NCBI RefSeq assembly: GCF_042651425.1
Contig: NZ_JBHSCW010000003.1
Span: forward strand, 186,001-250,000
Length of the DNA: 64,000 bases
Source of the DNA: Fodinicurvata halophila
Lineage (GTDB): Bacteria > Pseudomonadota > Alphaproteobacteria > Kiloniellales > DSM-21159
Reading direction: 5' to 3'
This document shows positions 8,660-17,545 of the stretch, one piece after another. The stretch's first letter is position 1; each line of letters opens with the position of its first letter. The position numbers were made by a program, and so were the translations under genes. The notes beneath the pieces were generated by a model that was not told the DNA's origin, did not search any database, and saw only the letters and a list, made by a program, of their open reading frames with translations.

Positions 8660-8818
8660 GAGAGATCCCCATGATCAGCGGTCTGGTTCTATATTTCCAA
8701 CGGGGTGAAACTGTGAATGCCGTTTTCATCCCCCCGCAGCGATGTTAGTTGACGACACAGGAAGAAGCCCCGCGTCAACAGGAAAGTTGCATGGCGTAAG
8801 GTACAGATGTATCCCGTT

Positions 8819-8838
8819 CGGAAAAGCCCGTTTTTCCG
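8819..8838. repeat. Inverted repeat CGGAAAA...TTTTCCG in the serS / murA-operon divergent region
   Basis: Seven-base arms surround a short loop in the 224-base region between divergent serS and the small basic-protein gene. A second, imperfect hairpin lies near 8703-8736 (GGGGTGAAA with TTTCATCCC, one wobble). Both may be operators or leader structures. No clear promoter could be chosen. Confidence 0.3.
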
Positions 8839-8883
8839 GTCATATACCTTGATCCTGCCGTATTGCCTGACAAGAGTGCTGCC

Positions 8884-9048
8884 ATGTCACAGACGAAGCG
8901 GAAATCTGACTCCTCCGGCGCCGATGCGAAGGGCAACGAGCGCCAGTCCCGGCTCGCCGCGGCCTTGCGTGCCAACCTGAAGAAGCGCAAGGCGCAGACG
9001 CGTTCGCGCAAGGAGAGCGGCACGCAGGAGCAGGGGAACGAAGACTAA
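8884..9048 (+). CDS. Small basic conserved protein preceding murA
   Basis: This is a 54-residue, highly charged protein without membrane segments. Its core, RLAAALRANLKKRKAQTRSR, resembles short Lys/Arg-rich proteins seen just upstream of murA in many alphaproteobacteria. The ATG at 8884 is preferred over an in-frame TTG at 8863. It ends 51 bases before murA, so the two are probably cotranscribed. The function is unknown; the charge pattern would suit nucleic-acid or ribosome contact, but that is only a guess. Confidence 0.7.
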   Translation: MSQTKRKSDSSGADAKGNERQSRLAAALRANLKKRKAQTRSRKESGTQEQGNED

Positions 9049-9099
9049 CCTTCGCTGGGGTTGCCCTCCGGACTCCGGCGCCGAGATTGCAGGGACTGT

Positions 9100-10386
9100 A
9101 TGGACAAGATCAAGATCACCGGCGGTGTACCGCTGAATGGAACGATACGGATTAGCGGTTCGAAGAATGCCGCGCTGCCCCTGATGGCGGCCAGCCTGCT
9201 GACCCGGAAGACGTTGTGCCTGGAGAATGTTCCGCAACTGGCCGATATCCGGACCATGTCCGAGCTGCTGGGCCTGCTGGGTGTCAGCGTCGAGGAGAGG
9301 GGCAACGGTCCGTCAGGGCGTAGCCTCGTTTTCAGGGCAGATGAGATTGCCTCGACGGTCGCGCCCTACGACCTGGTGCGCAAGATGCGGGCCAGTGTCC
9401 TTGTGCTCGGACCTCTGCTGGCGAGGCAGGGGCATGCCGAGGTGTCTCTTCCGGGAGGTTGCGCCATTGGAACGCGCCCCGTCGACCTGCACCTGGGCGG
9501 CCTGGAGGCGATGGGTGCCCAGATCGAGCTGGCGGACGGTTACATCCAGGCACAGGCACCGAATGGGCTGAAGGGTGCGGAAATCATCTTCTCCAACGTG
9601 TCCGTCGGTGCGACCGAGAATCTCATGATGGCTGCAGCCCTGGCCGAGGGGGAAACCCGGCTGGTCAATGCGGCCCGCGAGCCCGAGATTGTCGACTTGG
9701 CCAACTGTCTGACGGCCATGGGGGCCGACATCGAAGGCGCCGGCAAGGACGAAATCACCATAAGAGGGCGCGCAAGCCTGGCGGGCGCGACCCATCACGT
9801 AATTCCGGACCGCATCGAGACCGGAACCTTCGTCATGGCGGCCGCGATCAGTGATGGGGACCTCTGTCTGGAAGGAGCGCGGGCGGATCACCTGGAAAAG
9901 CCCTTTCAGGTTCTCAGGCAGGCCGGTGTCGCGATCGATCCGGTGGAAACGGGACTCCGAGTGCGCCGGGCCAATGGGCCCTTGCAGGGCGCGGACATCA
10001 TGACCGAGGCCTTTCCCGGCTTCGCCACGGACCTGCAGGCACAGTTCATGGCCCTGATGGCGACGGCCGAAGGAGCCTCCATGATTACGGAGACGATCTT
10101 CGAGAATCGCTTCATGCATGTGCCTGAACTCATGCGCATGGGCGCCGACATAACGGTTCACGGCGCCTCGGCCCTGGTCCGTGGCCGGCAGCGCCTGAAG
10201 GCCGCGCCGGTCATGGCGACCGACCTCAGGGCCTCTGTATCCCTGGTGCTGGCCGCCCTGGCAGCAGAGGGTGAGACGGAGCTGAATCGCGTCTATCATC
10301 TGGATCGTGGCTATGAACGGATCGAGGAGAAACTCGCTGCCTGTGGAGCCAGCATCGTCAGAAGCAAGGAGAGCACCCCCTCATGA
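9100..10386 (+). CDS. murA: UDP-N-acetylglucosamine 1-carboxyvinyltransferase MurA
   Basis: MurA catalyses the first committed step of peptidoglycan synthesis: transfer of enolpyruvate from PEP to UDP-GlcNAc in the cytoplasm. It has 428 residues with two inside-out alpha/beta barrels. The catalytic cysteine, target of fosfomycin, is Cys121 in LPGGCAIGTRPVDLHLGG. The N-terminal ITGG...G.I.ISGSKNAALP motif fixes the start at 9100 rather than at the in-frame start 39 bases upstream. Its TGA overlaps the ATG of the DUF2948 gene by ATGA. Confidence 0.97.
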   Translation: MDKIKITGGVPLNGTIRISGSKNAALPLMAASLLTRKTLCLENVPQLADIRTMSELLGLLGVSVEERGNGPSGRSLVFRADEIASTVAPYDLVRKMRASVLVLGPLLARQGHAEVSLPGGCAIGTRPVDLHLGGLEAMGAQIELADGYIQAQAPNGLKGAEIIFSNVSVGATENLMMAAALAEGETRLVNAAREPEIVDLANCLTAMGADIEGAGKDEITIRGRASLAGATHHVIPDRIETGTFVMAAAISDGDLCLEGARADHLEKPFQVLRQAGVAIDPVETGLRVRRANGPLQGADIMTEAFPGFATDLQAQFMALMATAEGASMITETIFENRFMHVPELMRMGADITVHGASALVRGRQRLKAAPVMATDLRASVSLVLAALAAEGETELNRVYHLDRGYERIEEKLAACGASIVRSKESTPS

Positions 10387-10973
10387 CAGAGTCGACGGCC
10401 CTGAAACTGCGCGCCCGCGATGCTGCGGACATGGATGTGCTGGCATCCTGCCTGCAGGATTCGCTCGTGCCCGTGCGTGATATTGCCTTCCTGAAGAAGG
10501 AGAAGCGCTTTGTCATGGTCCTCAACCGCTTCAAGTGGGAGGAAGTGGAGGATGATGAAGGGATCGACCGTGCCGTGCGACAGCTTCAGGTCGACAGTGA
10601 CCTCCAGGAAGAGGCCATTCCCGAACCGGAGCCCAGTGAGGATTCGGATGCGGACTCAGACAGCAAGAAAGACGATGCCAGTTTTTCGGATGCCGAGGCC
10701 CGCCCCGTCTATCATCGCACCCATGCCGGCCTCGTGTTCGACAAGGTTCGCTCTGTGTCCACGCGCAATATCGACCTCAAGGACAAGAGCCACTTCCTCA
10801 ATCTGCTGACCATCGCCACCTGGCCGAAGGATATCGTCCTCTATTTTTCCGAAGGGGGAGAAATCCATCTGAAGGTGTCCGAGGTGCGTTGCCATATGAA
10901 GGACCTGGGAGAGCCCTGGCCAACCTTTGCGCGACCCGAGCATGTTCTGGACGCCGAACCGGAGGCGGGCTAA
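10383..10973 (+). CDS. DUF2948 family protein
   Basis: This 196-residue protein belongs to DUF2948, a soluble family of unknown function found almost only in alphaproteobacteria and usually right after murA. Recognisable parts are the N-terminal LKLRARDAADMDVLASCLQD, the VMVLNRFKWE segment and the C-terminal LYFSEGGEIHLKVSEVRC. Residues around 75-100 form a strongly acidic, low-complexity insertion. It is translationally coupled to murA by ATGA and probably cotranscribed with hisG downstream. Confidence 0.88.
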   Translation: MTESTALKLRARDAADMDVLASCLQDSLVPVRDIAFLKKEKRFVMVLNRFKWEEVEDDEGIDRAVRQLQVDSDLQEEAIPEPEPSEDSDADSDSKKDDASFSDAEARPVYHRTHAGLVFDKVRSVSTRNIDLKDKSHFLNLLTIATWPKDIVLYFSEGGEIHLKVSEVRCHMKDLGEPWPTFARPEHVLDAEPEAG

Positions 10974-11046
10974 ATCTCCGGAGTCGAGTGCAGTCGAGGG
11001 CCGTGCAGCGGCTCTCGGAATTCCTGAAGTCCACGGGAGACGCGCA

Positions 11047-11709
11047 GTGCCGCAGCCCCAACCGCTTGTTCTGGCCGTTCCCAAGGGACGCATCCTCAAG
11101 GAACTGGTTCCCTTGCTGGAGGCGGTCGGCATCGAGCCGGAAGCCGCATTCTCCGATGAGTCCTCGCGCCAGCTGCGCTTCCGGACCAATCTGCCGGATA
11201 TCGAAGTGGTGCGGGTGCGCTCGTTCGATGTCGCGACCTTTGTCGCCTTTGGCGCAGCCCATCTGGGCGTGGCCGGCAACGATGTGCTGATGGAGTTTGA
11301 TTATCCCGAGATCTATGCTCCGGTCGATCTGAACATCGGCCATTGCCGCCTGTCCGTTGCCGAGCCGCAGAGCCTCAAGAAAAGCGACGATCCTGCCCGC
11401 TGGAGCCATATCCGCGTGGCCACCAAGTATCCTTCGGTGACGCGCTCGCATTTTGCGGCGCGCGGCGTTCAGGCAGAATGCATCAAGCTGAACGGTGCCA
11501 TGGAGCTGGCGCCCGCTCTGGGGCTGTGCCGGCGTATCGTCGACCTGGTCTCCACGGGCAGCACCTTGTCGGCCAACGAGCTGGTAGAGGTGGAAACCAT
11601 AGCCGAGGTGACATCCAAGCTGATTGTCAACCGGGCTGCCCTCAAGACGCGCCCCACGGCGCTGAACAGCTGGATCGACCGCTTTCGCGAGGCCGTAGAT
11701 GCCGTATGA
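11047..11709 (+). CDS. hisG: ATP phosphoribosyltransferase, short form
   Basis: HisG catalyses the first step of histidine synthesis: ATP plus PRPP gives phosphoribosyl-ATP. It has 220 residues, so it is the short form without the C-terminal regulatory domain; such enzymes need the HisRS-like partner HisZ, which is not in this window. LAVPKGRILKELVPLLE marks the N-terminus and LVSTGSTLSANELVEVE the PRPP-binding loop. I chose the GTG at 11047, with GGGAGA seven bases upstream; frames extending further upstream run into the end of the DUF2948 gene. It overlaps hisD by 11 bases. Confidence 0.93.
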   Translation: MPQPQPLVLAVPKGRILKELVPLLEAVGIEPEAAFSDESSRQLRFRTNLPDIEVVRVRSFDVATFVAFGAAHLGVAGNDVLMEFDYPEIYAPVDLNIGHCRLSVAEPQSLKKSDDPARWSHIRVATKYPSVTRSHFAARGVQAECIKLNGAMELAPALGLCRRIVDLVSTGSTLSANELVEVETIAEVTSKLIVNRAALKTRPTALNSWIDRFREAVDAV

Positions 11710-13006
11710 GCTGGACAAAACCGCGAGCTCCTTCGAGCAGGACTTCAAGGAATTCCTCGAGGCGCGGCGGGATTCGGAGCAGGCCGTGGACGAGATCGTG
11801 GCGGCCATCATCGATCGGGTCCGCCGCGAGGGGGATGCCGCACTGCTGGAGCTGACGGAGAAGCTGGACCGGGTACCTCTGAGCGCAGACACCTTGCGGT
11901 TCTCGAAGCGCGAGATCGATGAAGCTGAACGTCTCTGCGAGCGACAGACGCTGGAGGCGCTGGAACTGGCGACCGAGAGGATCAGCGATTACCACCGACG
12001 TCAGAAGCCTGAAGACCTGTCCTACGATGATGCAACGGGCGTGCGTCTCGGCCATCGCTGGAATGCCATCGATGCGGTCGGGCTCTATGTGCCCGGCGGT
12101 ACGGCCTCGTATCCGTCCTCGGTCCTGATGAACGCCATTCCGGCCAAGGTGGCCGGGGTGTCGCGCGTGGCCATGGCCGTCCCCACGCCGGACGGCCAGG
12201 TCGCCCCCCTGGTTCTGGCGGCGGCTCGGATGGCGGGGGTCGACGAGATCTATCGCATGGGCGGGGCCCAGGCGGTGGCAGCGCTGGCTTACGGGACGGA
12301 AAGCGTGGCCCCGGTGGACAAGATCACCGGGCCCGGCAATGCCTATGTGGCATCGGCAAAGCGCCAGGTTTTCGGCCATGTCGGGATCGACATGATTGCC
12401 GGCCCCTCGGAGATCCTCGTGGTGGCCGATGCAGAGAACGATCCATCATGGATCGCGGCCGACCTGCTGAGCCAGGCCGAACACGACACCTCGGCCCAAT
12501 CGATCCTGATCTCCGATGACGCGGACTTTCTCGAGAAGGTAAAGCGGCAGATCGAGGTGTATCTGCAGCGACTGCCGCGCAGCGAGATTGCCGGCGAGAG
12601 CTGGCACACGCACGGGGCGCTGATACGCGTCGGACAGCTGGACGAGGCGGCCGAGCTGGTGAATCGCGTAGCGCCGGAGCATCTGGAACTGGCTGTGGCG
12701 GAGCCCGAGCAGCTGGCCGCGCATATACGTCATGCCGGCGCGATATTCCTGGGACGCCACACTCCGGAAGCATTGGGAGACTATCTGGCCGGCCCCAATC
12801 ACGTGCTGCCCACCGGCCGTTCGGCCCGCTTCTCATCGGGACTCTCCGTCCTCGACTTCCTGAAACGCAGCTCCGTGATCCAGGCAACGGAAACATCATT
12901 GCCGGCGGTTGGTCCGCCCGCCATGACCCTGGCCCGCGCCGAGGGTCTGGACGCGCACGCCCTGTCGCTTGCCGTTCGCTTGGGGTTGGATAAACAGGGC
13001 GACTGA
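11699..13006 (+). CDS. hisD: Histidinol dehydrogenase
   Basis: HisD performs the last two oxidations of histidine synthesis (L-histidinol to L-histidine) using NAD+ and zinc. It has 435 residues, the normal length. Typical signatures are VGLYVPGGTASYPSSVLMNA, the glycine-rich KITGPGNAYVASAKR and AGPSEILVVAD, and the zinc-ligand region LSQAEHD with HTPEALGDYLAGPNHVLPT. It starts inside hisG and is followed after three bases by the UPF0262 gene. Confidence 0.97.
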   Translation: MPYELDKTASSFEQDFKEFLEARRDSEQAVDEIVAAIIDRVRREGDAALLELTEKLDRVPLSADTLRFSKREIDEAERLCERQTLEALELATERISDYHRRQKPEDLSYDDATGVRLGHRWNAIDAVGLYVPGGTASYPSSVLMNAIPAKVAGVSRVAMAVPTPDGQVAPLVLAAARMAGVDEIYRMGGAQAVAALAYGTESVAPVDKITGPGNAYVASAKRQVFGHVGIDMIAGPSEILVVADAENDPSWIAADLLSQAEHDTSAQSILISDDADFLEKVKRQIEVYLQRLPRSEIAGESWHTHGALIRVGQLDEAAELVNRVAPEHLELAVAEPEQLAAHIRHAGAIFLGRHTPEALGDYLAGPNHVLPTGRSARFSSGLSVLDFLKRSSVIQATETSLPAVGPPAMTLARAEGLDAHALSLAVRLGLDKQGD

Positions 13007-13009
13007 TCC

Positions 13010-13486
13010 ATGCCGGACCACCGCATCGTCAATATCACTCTCGACGAGCGGATGGGCGTCCGACGGAATCCCGAAGTTGAGCACGAACGTGCCGTCGCCA
13101 TCTATGACCTGCTGGAGGAGAACCATTTTGCGCCGCAGGGTGATTTCGCGGGACCCTTCGTCTTGCATCTGGGAATCGAGGAAAGCACACGACTGCTCTT
13201 TCAGGTTTTCGACAGGACAGGCGAGGAGGAACTGTGCAGCATCGTCCTGCCGCTGATTCCGTTCCGCAAGCTCGTGAAGGACTATTTTCTGGTCTGTGAA
13301 AGCTATTACGAGGCGATTCGAACGGCCAGTCCCTCCCAGATCGAGGCCATAGACATGGGCCGCCGTGGCCTGCACAACGAGGGAGCCGAATTGCTGCGAG
13401 AGCGCTTGAGCGGCAAGATCGAGGTGGATCATGATACCTCCCGCCGGCTGTTTACCCTGCTCTGTGTCCTGCACGTGCGAGGATGA
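13010..13486 (+). CDS. UPF0262 family protein
   Basis: This 158-residue soluble protein belongs to UPF0262, an alphaproteobacterial family of unknown function that normally follows hisD. The characteristic N-terminus RIVNITLDERMGVRRNPEVE and the later LPLIPFRKLVKDYFLVCESY are visible. It starts three bases after hisD and its TGA overlaps the start of the tyrosine phosphatase gene. The constant neighbourhood suggests a shared transcript rather than a role in histidine synthesis. Confidence 0.92.
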   Translation: MPDHRIVNITLDERMGVRRNPEVEHERAVAIYDLLEENHFAPQGDFAGPFVLHLGIEESTRLLFQVFDRTGEEELCSIVLPLIPFRKLVKDYFLVCESYYEAIRTASPSQIEAIDMGRRGLHNEGAELLRERLSGKIEVDHDTSRRLFTLLCVLHVRG

Positions 13487-13935
13487 AGCCGATGGCAGAT
13501 CTGCCGGGGGCCGTACTTTTCGCCTGTACCGAGAATTCCATCCGTTCACCGATGGCGGAGGCAATCCTCAAGCACCTGTTGGGCCACAGGATCTACGTCG
13601 ATTCGGTGGGCATCCGTGCCGGTGAAGTGGATGGGTTTGCCATCGCAGTTCTCGACGAGCTGGGGATCGACCTGTCGCGGCACCGGAGCAAGACCTTCGA
13701 GGACCTGCAGGACAGCTCCTTCGATCTGGTCGTCTCGCTTTCGCCCGAGGCACAGCACGCCGCCGTCGAGATGACCCGCACCATGGCCTGCGACGTGGAG
13801 TTCTGGAACACTTTCGACCCGTCCCTGACCGAGGGCAACCGGGAAATCCAGCTACAGGCCTTTCGCGATGTCCGGGACCAACTGATGGAGCGTATCCAGG
13901 CGCGCTTTCCCGTAGACCTGAAACCCCATGTCTGA
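13483..13935 (+). CDS. Low-molecular-weight protein-tyrosine phosphatase-like protein
   Basis: This 150-residue protein has the LMW-PTPase/arsenate-reductase fold. The catalytic P-loop is CTENSIRS near residue 15 (C-x5-R-S), and a downstream FDPSLTEGN segment may hold the general-acid Asp. It could act on protein phosphotyrosine or a small phosphate ester; arsenate reductase activity cannot be excluded. It overlaps UPF0262 by four bases and ends the + operon. In many relatives infA and maf follow at this point; here a minus-strand gene begins to be read from the other side. Confidence 0.85.
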   Translation: MKPMADLPGAVLFACTENSIRSPMAEAILKHLLGHRIYVDSVGIRAGEVDGFAIAVLDELGIDLSRHRSKTFEDLQDSSFDLVVSLSPEAQHAAVEMTRTMACDVEFWNTFDPSLTEGNREIQLQAFRDVRDQLMERIQARFPVDLKPHV

Positions 13936-13951
13936 GTGCCGTTCGTTCCAG

Positions 13952-14893
13952 TCAGTTGGGGTTGAAGCGTCCACCCGGGCGATAGCGGTCCAGATAGGTG
14001 GGAATGATGACCTCGGCGGAGTGCTTCTCGATGCCCAGGCTTTCCAGGGTCAATGCATTGTCCGAAACGACGTTGTCGCTCTTCAGCAACTCGACCTGGT
14101 CAGCCGTGATAGGGGCGAAGGGCAGCAGTTGGGCGACGCTGCCCATGATTGAAGCCATGCCGAAGGGAACGGGAACCAGAAGGCGCTTGCGGCGAATGGC
14201 CTTCAGCATCAGTTCCATCAGTTCCCGGAAGCTGTAGATCCTTGGTCCGCCCAGTTCGTAGAATTTTCCGTAGCACTTGGGCTCCTGCAGGGTGAACACG
14301 GCGGCGTCGGCCACGTCGCCCACGTAAACCGGCTGGAACCTTGTATGTCCGCCACCGATAAGCGGCAGGAAGGGGGAAAGGCGCGCCATGACGGCAAAGC
14401 GGTTGAAGAAGTCGTCTTCCGGGCCGAACACGACCGAGGGCCTGAGAATCACCGCATCGGGCAGGGCCTTGCGGACGGCCTCCTCGCCGGCGGCCTTGGT
14501 ACGGGCATATTCCGAGCCGGACTCTTCCGAGGCGCCGATGGCGGACATCTGGACGAAGGCGCCGATCCCCAGTTCGGCAGCTGTTTCAGCAATCAGGCGT
14601 GCGCCCTGAGATTGCAGGTTGGAGAAATTCTGGCTGCCGCTCTCCTGCATGATGCCGACCAGGTTGATGGCGGCATCGACACCTTCCAGGGCGCTGCGAA
14701 TGGCCGCGCTGCTGTTCAGGTCACAGGGAATGGGCACGATCTGGCCGACGTTTCCCAGGGGTTTGAGGAACTGGGCACGCTGGGGACGGCGAACCGCCAC
14801 ACGGATCGTCCAGCCCTGATCGGCCAGGCGCTCGACGATGTAGCGTCCGATGAATCCCGAGCCTCCGAAAATCGTCACTGTACCCTGAGCCAT
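13952..14893 (-). CDS. NDUFA9-like NAD(P)-binding protein of the complex I-associated family
   Basis: This 313-residue atypical short-chain dehydrogenase resembles NDUFA9, the NAD(P)H-binding accessory subunit of mitochondrial complex I. The Rossmann signature VTIFGGSGFIGRYIVERLA lies at the very N-terminus, and the active-site region is degenerate, as is usual for the family. The ATG at 14893 is preferred because AGGAGG precedes it by six bases; a GTG five codons upstream would place that Shine-Dalgarno inside the gene. It is a single gene, divergent from RNase D. Confidence 0.87.
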   Translation of the reverse strand: MAQGTVTIFGGSGFIGRYIVERLADQGWTIRVAVRRPQRAQFLKPLGNVGQIVPIPCDLNSSAAIRSALEGVDAAINLVGIMQESGSQNFSNLQSQGARLIAETAAELGIGAFVQMSAIGASEESGSEYARTKAAGEEAVRKALPDAVILRPSVVFGPEDDFFNRFAVMARLSPFLPLIGGGHTRFQPVYVGDVADAAVFTLQEPKCYGKFYELGGPRIYSFRELMELMLKAIRRKRLLVPVPFGMASIMGSVAQLLPFAPITADQVELLKSDNVVSDNALTLESLGIEKHSAEVIIPTYLDRYRPGGRFNPN

Positions 14894-14988
14894 TGAGTCC
14901 TCCTGCACCCCTTACTTGCATCCGGTTGCGTGTCCCGGCTGGTTGCTGTTCGATTCGTGGCGCTGTATAGCATTTCTGCAGGGCAAAG

Positions 14989-15016
14989 TTGACACCTGCC
15001 AAGCGGGCGATATCTT
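14989..15016 (+). promoter_or_regulatory. Sigma-70-type promoter for RNase D
   Basis: A perfect TTGACA (14989-14994) is followed after 16 bases by TATCTT (15011-15016). Transcription would begin near 15023, leaving a leader of about 48 bases before the RNase D start. It lies in the 177-base divergent region with the NDUFA9-like gene. Confidence 0.6.
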
Positions 15017-15070
15017 TGCGCCTTTGCTGCAGAAGCCATACGCTTACTCATTCCCGATGGAAAGCCGCTC

Positions 15071-15682
15071 TTGACTGTCACCCTGCATCGTAACGATTTG
15101 CCTGCCGATTTCGAGATCACAGGCAACAGCCTCGCCGTGGATTGTGAAACCATGGGGCTGAACCTGCAACGCGACCGCCTGTGTCTCATACAGCTTTCGA
15201 CGGGAGACGGCACGGCCCATCTTGTACAGTTCAGCGATGGCTACGAGGCGCCCCGGCTGAAGTCCCTGCTGGCCGATACGGCGGTAACGAAGCTGTTTCA
15301 TTTCGGGCGCTTCGACATCGCGGCCATCGAGCGTTACCTCGGCATCGCCTGTACTCCGGTCTACTGTACGAAGATCGCCTCCAAGCTGGTGCGGACCTTC
15401 ACGGACCGGCACGGCCTGAAGGACCTTTGCGCAGACCTGCTGAACGTCTCCATCTCGAAACAGCAGCAGTCTTCCGACTGGGGTGCGGAGGAGTTGAGCG
15501 AGGAACAGCTGCGCTATGCCGCCTCCGATGTTCTCTATCTGCATGCCCTGCGCGCACGGCTGGACGACATGCTGGCGCGGGAAGGCAGGCTGGACCTGGC
15601 ACAGGCCTGCTTCGACTTCCTGCCCCACCGGGCACGGCTGGACCTGGCCGGCTGGGATGAAGTCGATATCTTTGCGCACTAG
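15071..15682 (+). CDS. rnd: Ribonuclease D-like 3'-5' exonuclease, short form
   Basis: This 203-residue DEDDy exonuclease is probably active on tRNA precursors or other structured RNA. The acidic residues appear in LAVDCETMGLNL (D-x-E), in the LFHFGRFDIAAIE region and in the final YAASDVLYLH (Tyr-x3-Asp). The HRDC domains of long RNase D are absent, as in most alphaproteobacterial versions. The only usable start is TTG at 15071; the upstream ATG at 15057 is out of frame and hits a stop at once. The Shine-Dalgarno is weak. Confidence 0.9.
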   Translation: MTVTLHRNDLPADFEITGNSLAVDCETMGLNLQRDRLCLIQLSTGDGTAHLVQFSDGYEAPRLKSLLADTAVTKLFHFGRFDIAAIERYLGIACTPVYCTKIASKLVRTFTDRHGLKDLCADLLNVSISKQQQSSDWGAEELSEEQLRYAASDVLYLHALRARLDDMLAREGRLDLAQACFDFLPHRARLDLAGWDEVDIFAH

Positions 15683-15742
15683 CGTTTACGCTGCCGGGAT
15701 CGGTCTGCGACGATACGCGATCTTATCGTTGCCGCTTTTTTC

Positions 15743-15754
15743 TGCTTTAAAGCA
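15743..15754. repeat. 12-base palindrome TGCTTTAAAGCA upstream of kdsD
   Basis: This perfect palindrome lies in the 162-base gap between RNase D and kdsD. The gap is AT-rich for this genome (15745-15800) and probably holds the promoter of the kdsD-lpt block, but no box pair is clear enough to call. Confidence 0.3.
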
Positions 15755-15844
15755 CAGGGTTTCTATATCATCTGCGTATATATTATTTCCTGCGCCGATG
15801 TGATCATCTGATGCACTTGGAATTACGGGACCGGTTTTTTGGAT

Positions 15845-16843
15845 ATGGATGTACAGGCAAGCCGTAAACTTGCGGCCGAACAAGAGCACGAACACAATGA
15901 CATTGGCGCTGCGCGGCGTGCTCTGGCCACCGAAACGGAAGGGCTGAACGCGCTGTCTGATTCCCTGGGCGCGGAGTTTATCGAAGCCCTGGATCGACTG
16001 CAGAAGGTCGAGGGACGCGTTATCGTCACTGGCATGGGCAAGAGCGGTCATGTTGGCTGCAAAATCGCTGCCACGCTGGCCTCCACGGGAACGCCCTCGC
16101 AGTTTGTCCATCCGGCCGAGGCCAGTCACGGTGACCTGGGCATGGTGACCCGGCGTGATGCCATCATCGCGCTGTCGAATTCCGGGAACACGCCCGAACT
16201 GGCGGCGATCGTTTCCTATAGCCGCCGATTCAATATCCCGCTGATCGCCATCACCAGCCGCCGGGAAAGCGTGCTGGGAGAAGCGGCGGACACGGTCCTG
16301 TTGTTGCCGCCCGTGGATGAGGCCTGTCCCATGGGACTGGCCCCCACCACCTCGACCACCATGGCGCTGGCCCTGGGAGATGCCCTGGCGATCGCCCTTC
16401 TGGAGCGTCGCGGTTTCTCACCCGAGGATTTTCAGGTTTTCCATCCCGGTGGATCCCTTGGCAAGAAGCTCGTACGGGTCTCCGACATCATGCATGGCCC
16501 CGGCGAATTGCCGCTGTGCCAGCCGGAAAGCTCGATGAAGGAGGCCATCATCACCATGAGTGCGATGACCTTCGGCTGTGTTGGCGTAGTAAACGCGGCT
16601 GGCGAACTGATCGGCATCATCACCGATGGTGACCTGCGCCGCCATATCGATGCCGACCTGCTGGAGCAGACGGCGGGTGATGTGATGACGGCCAGTCCCC
16701 TAACGATACGCGCTGGTGCCCTGGCCGTGGAGGCCCTGCGCTTGATGCACGCCCACAAGATTACCAGCCTGTTCGTCGTCGAGGAGAACAAGCCCATAGG
16801 TTTCCTGCGCATGCATGATCTCCTGCGCGAAGGTGTTGCCTGA
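15845..16843 (+). CDS. kdsD: D-arabinose 5-phosphate isomerase (KpsF/GutQ family)
   Basis: KdsD interconverts ribulose 5-phosphate and arabinose 5-phosphate, the first step toward Kdo for lipopolysaccharide. It has about 332 residues. An N-terminal SIS sugar-isomerase domain (VIVTGMGKSGHVGCKIAATL, then ALSNSGNTPELA) is followed by two CBS domains from about residue 210. I chose the ATG at 15845 over a TTG two codons earlier. The context before lptC, lptA and lptB supports a lipopolysaccharide role. It starts the block that runs to ptsN. Confidence 0.94.
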   Translation: MDVQASRKLAAEQEHEHNDIGAARRALATETEGLNALSDSLGAEFIEALDRLQKVEGRVIVTGMGKSGHVGCKIAATLASTGTPSQFVHPAEASHGDLGMVTRRDAIIALSNSGNTPELAAIVSYSRRFNIPLIAITSRRESVLGEAADTVLLLPPVDEACPMGLAPTTSTTMALALGDALAIALLERRGFSPEDFQVFHPGGSLGKKLVRVSDIMHGPGELPLCQPESSMKEAIITMSAMTFGCVGVVNAAGELIGIITDGDLRRHIDADLLEQTAGDVMTASPLTIRAGALAVEALRLMHAHKITSLFVVEENKPIGFLRMHDLLREGVA

Positions 16844-16849
16844 ACAAAG

Positions 16850-17545
16850 ATGAAGACAACTGACAGCGAAGATCCCCCTAACGTTCGTCCTCCCACCGCT
16901 CTTTCCCGAAGCAGGAAGGTGATGGGGTGGCTGCGGGTGATTTTACCGCTCGTGGCCGTGGTCTGCGTGGGGCTGGTCTTCTTCTGGCCGCAGCTTCAGG
17001 AGAAATCCGGGGATTTTGGTCTCAAGAGCAGTGACCGGAGAAGTTCCGAGGAGTCCCGTTCGCGCCTGCTCGGTCCGCAATTCGAAGGGGTCGATACGAA
17101 GGGCCGCCCCTATAATCTGACGGCCAATACCGCCAACTACGCCTCCGGCAGCAAGCGCTATGTGGAACTGGACAATCCCAAGGGGGATCTGTTCGAAAAG
17201 GACGGCAGTTGGGTGACCCTGACGGCGCTTTCCGGTATGTATGACCGCAAGGCGGAGAACATGGACCTGGAAGGCGATGTCAATCTGCGAAACGACGAAG
17301 GCTTCAAGATCATGACGTCGTCGGCCTTCCTTGAACTTTCTCAGGGACGTGCGGAAGGCCATCAGCCCGTCAACGGTCTTGGCCCGGGAGGGCATATCAT
17401 TTCCCAGGGCTTCCGGCTGGAAGATGAGGGGCGTGTGATTTACTTTACCGGCAAGAGCAAGCTGACCCTCTATGACGAGAAGAAGCAACAAGAGGGCGAA
17501 CAGCAAACGGAACAGGTGCATCAGGGGGGGACTTCGGAACAATGA
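16850..17545 (+). CDS. lptC: LPS export protein LptC
   Basis: LptC is the bitopic inner-membrane protein that passes lipopolysaccharide from LptBFG to LptA. It has 231 residues: a cytoplasmic N-terminus, one membrane helix around residues 25-45 (GWLRVILPLVAVVCVGLVFF), then a beta-jellyroll periplasmic domain with GPQFEGVDTKGRPYNLTA and GMYDRKAENMDLEGDVNL. It starts six bases after kdsD and its stop overlaps lptA by ATGA. Confidence 0.92.
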   Translation: MKTTDSEDPPNVRPPTALSRSRKVMGWLRVILPLVAVVCVGLVFFWPQLQEKSGDFGLKSSDRRSSEESRSRLLGPQFEGVDTKGRPYNLTANTANYASGSKRYVELDNPKGDLFEKDGSWVTLTALSGMYDRKAENMDLEGDVNLRNDEGFKIMTSSAFLELSQGRAEGHQPVNGLGPGGHIISQGFRLEDEGRVIYFTGKSKLTLYDEKKQQEGEQQTEQVHQGGTSEQ

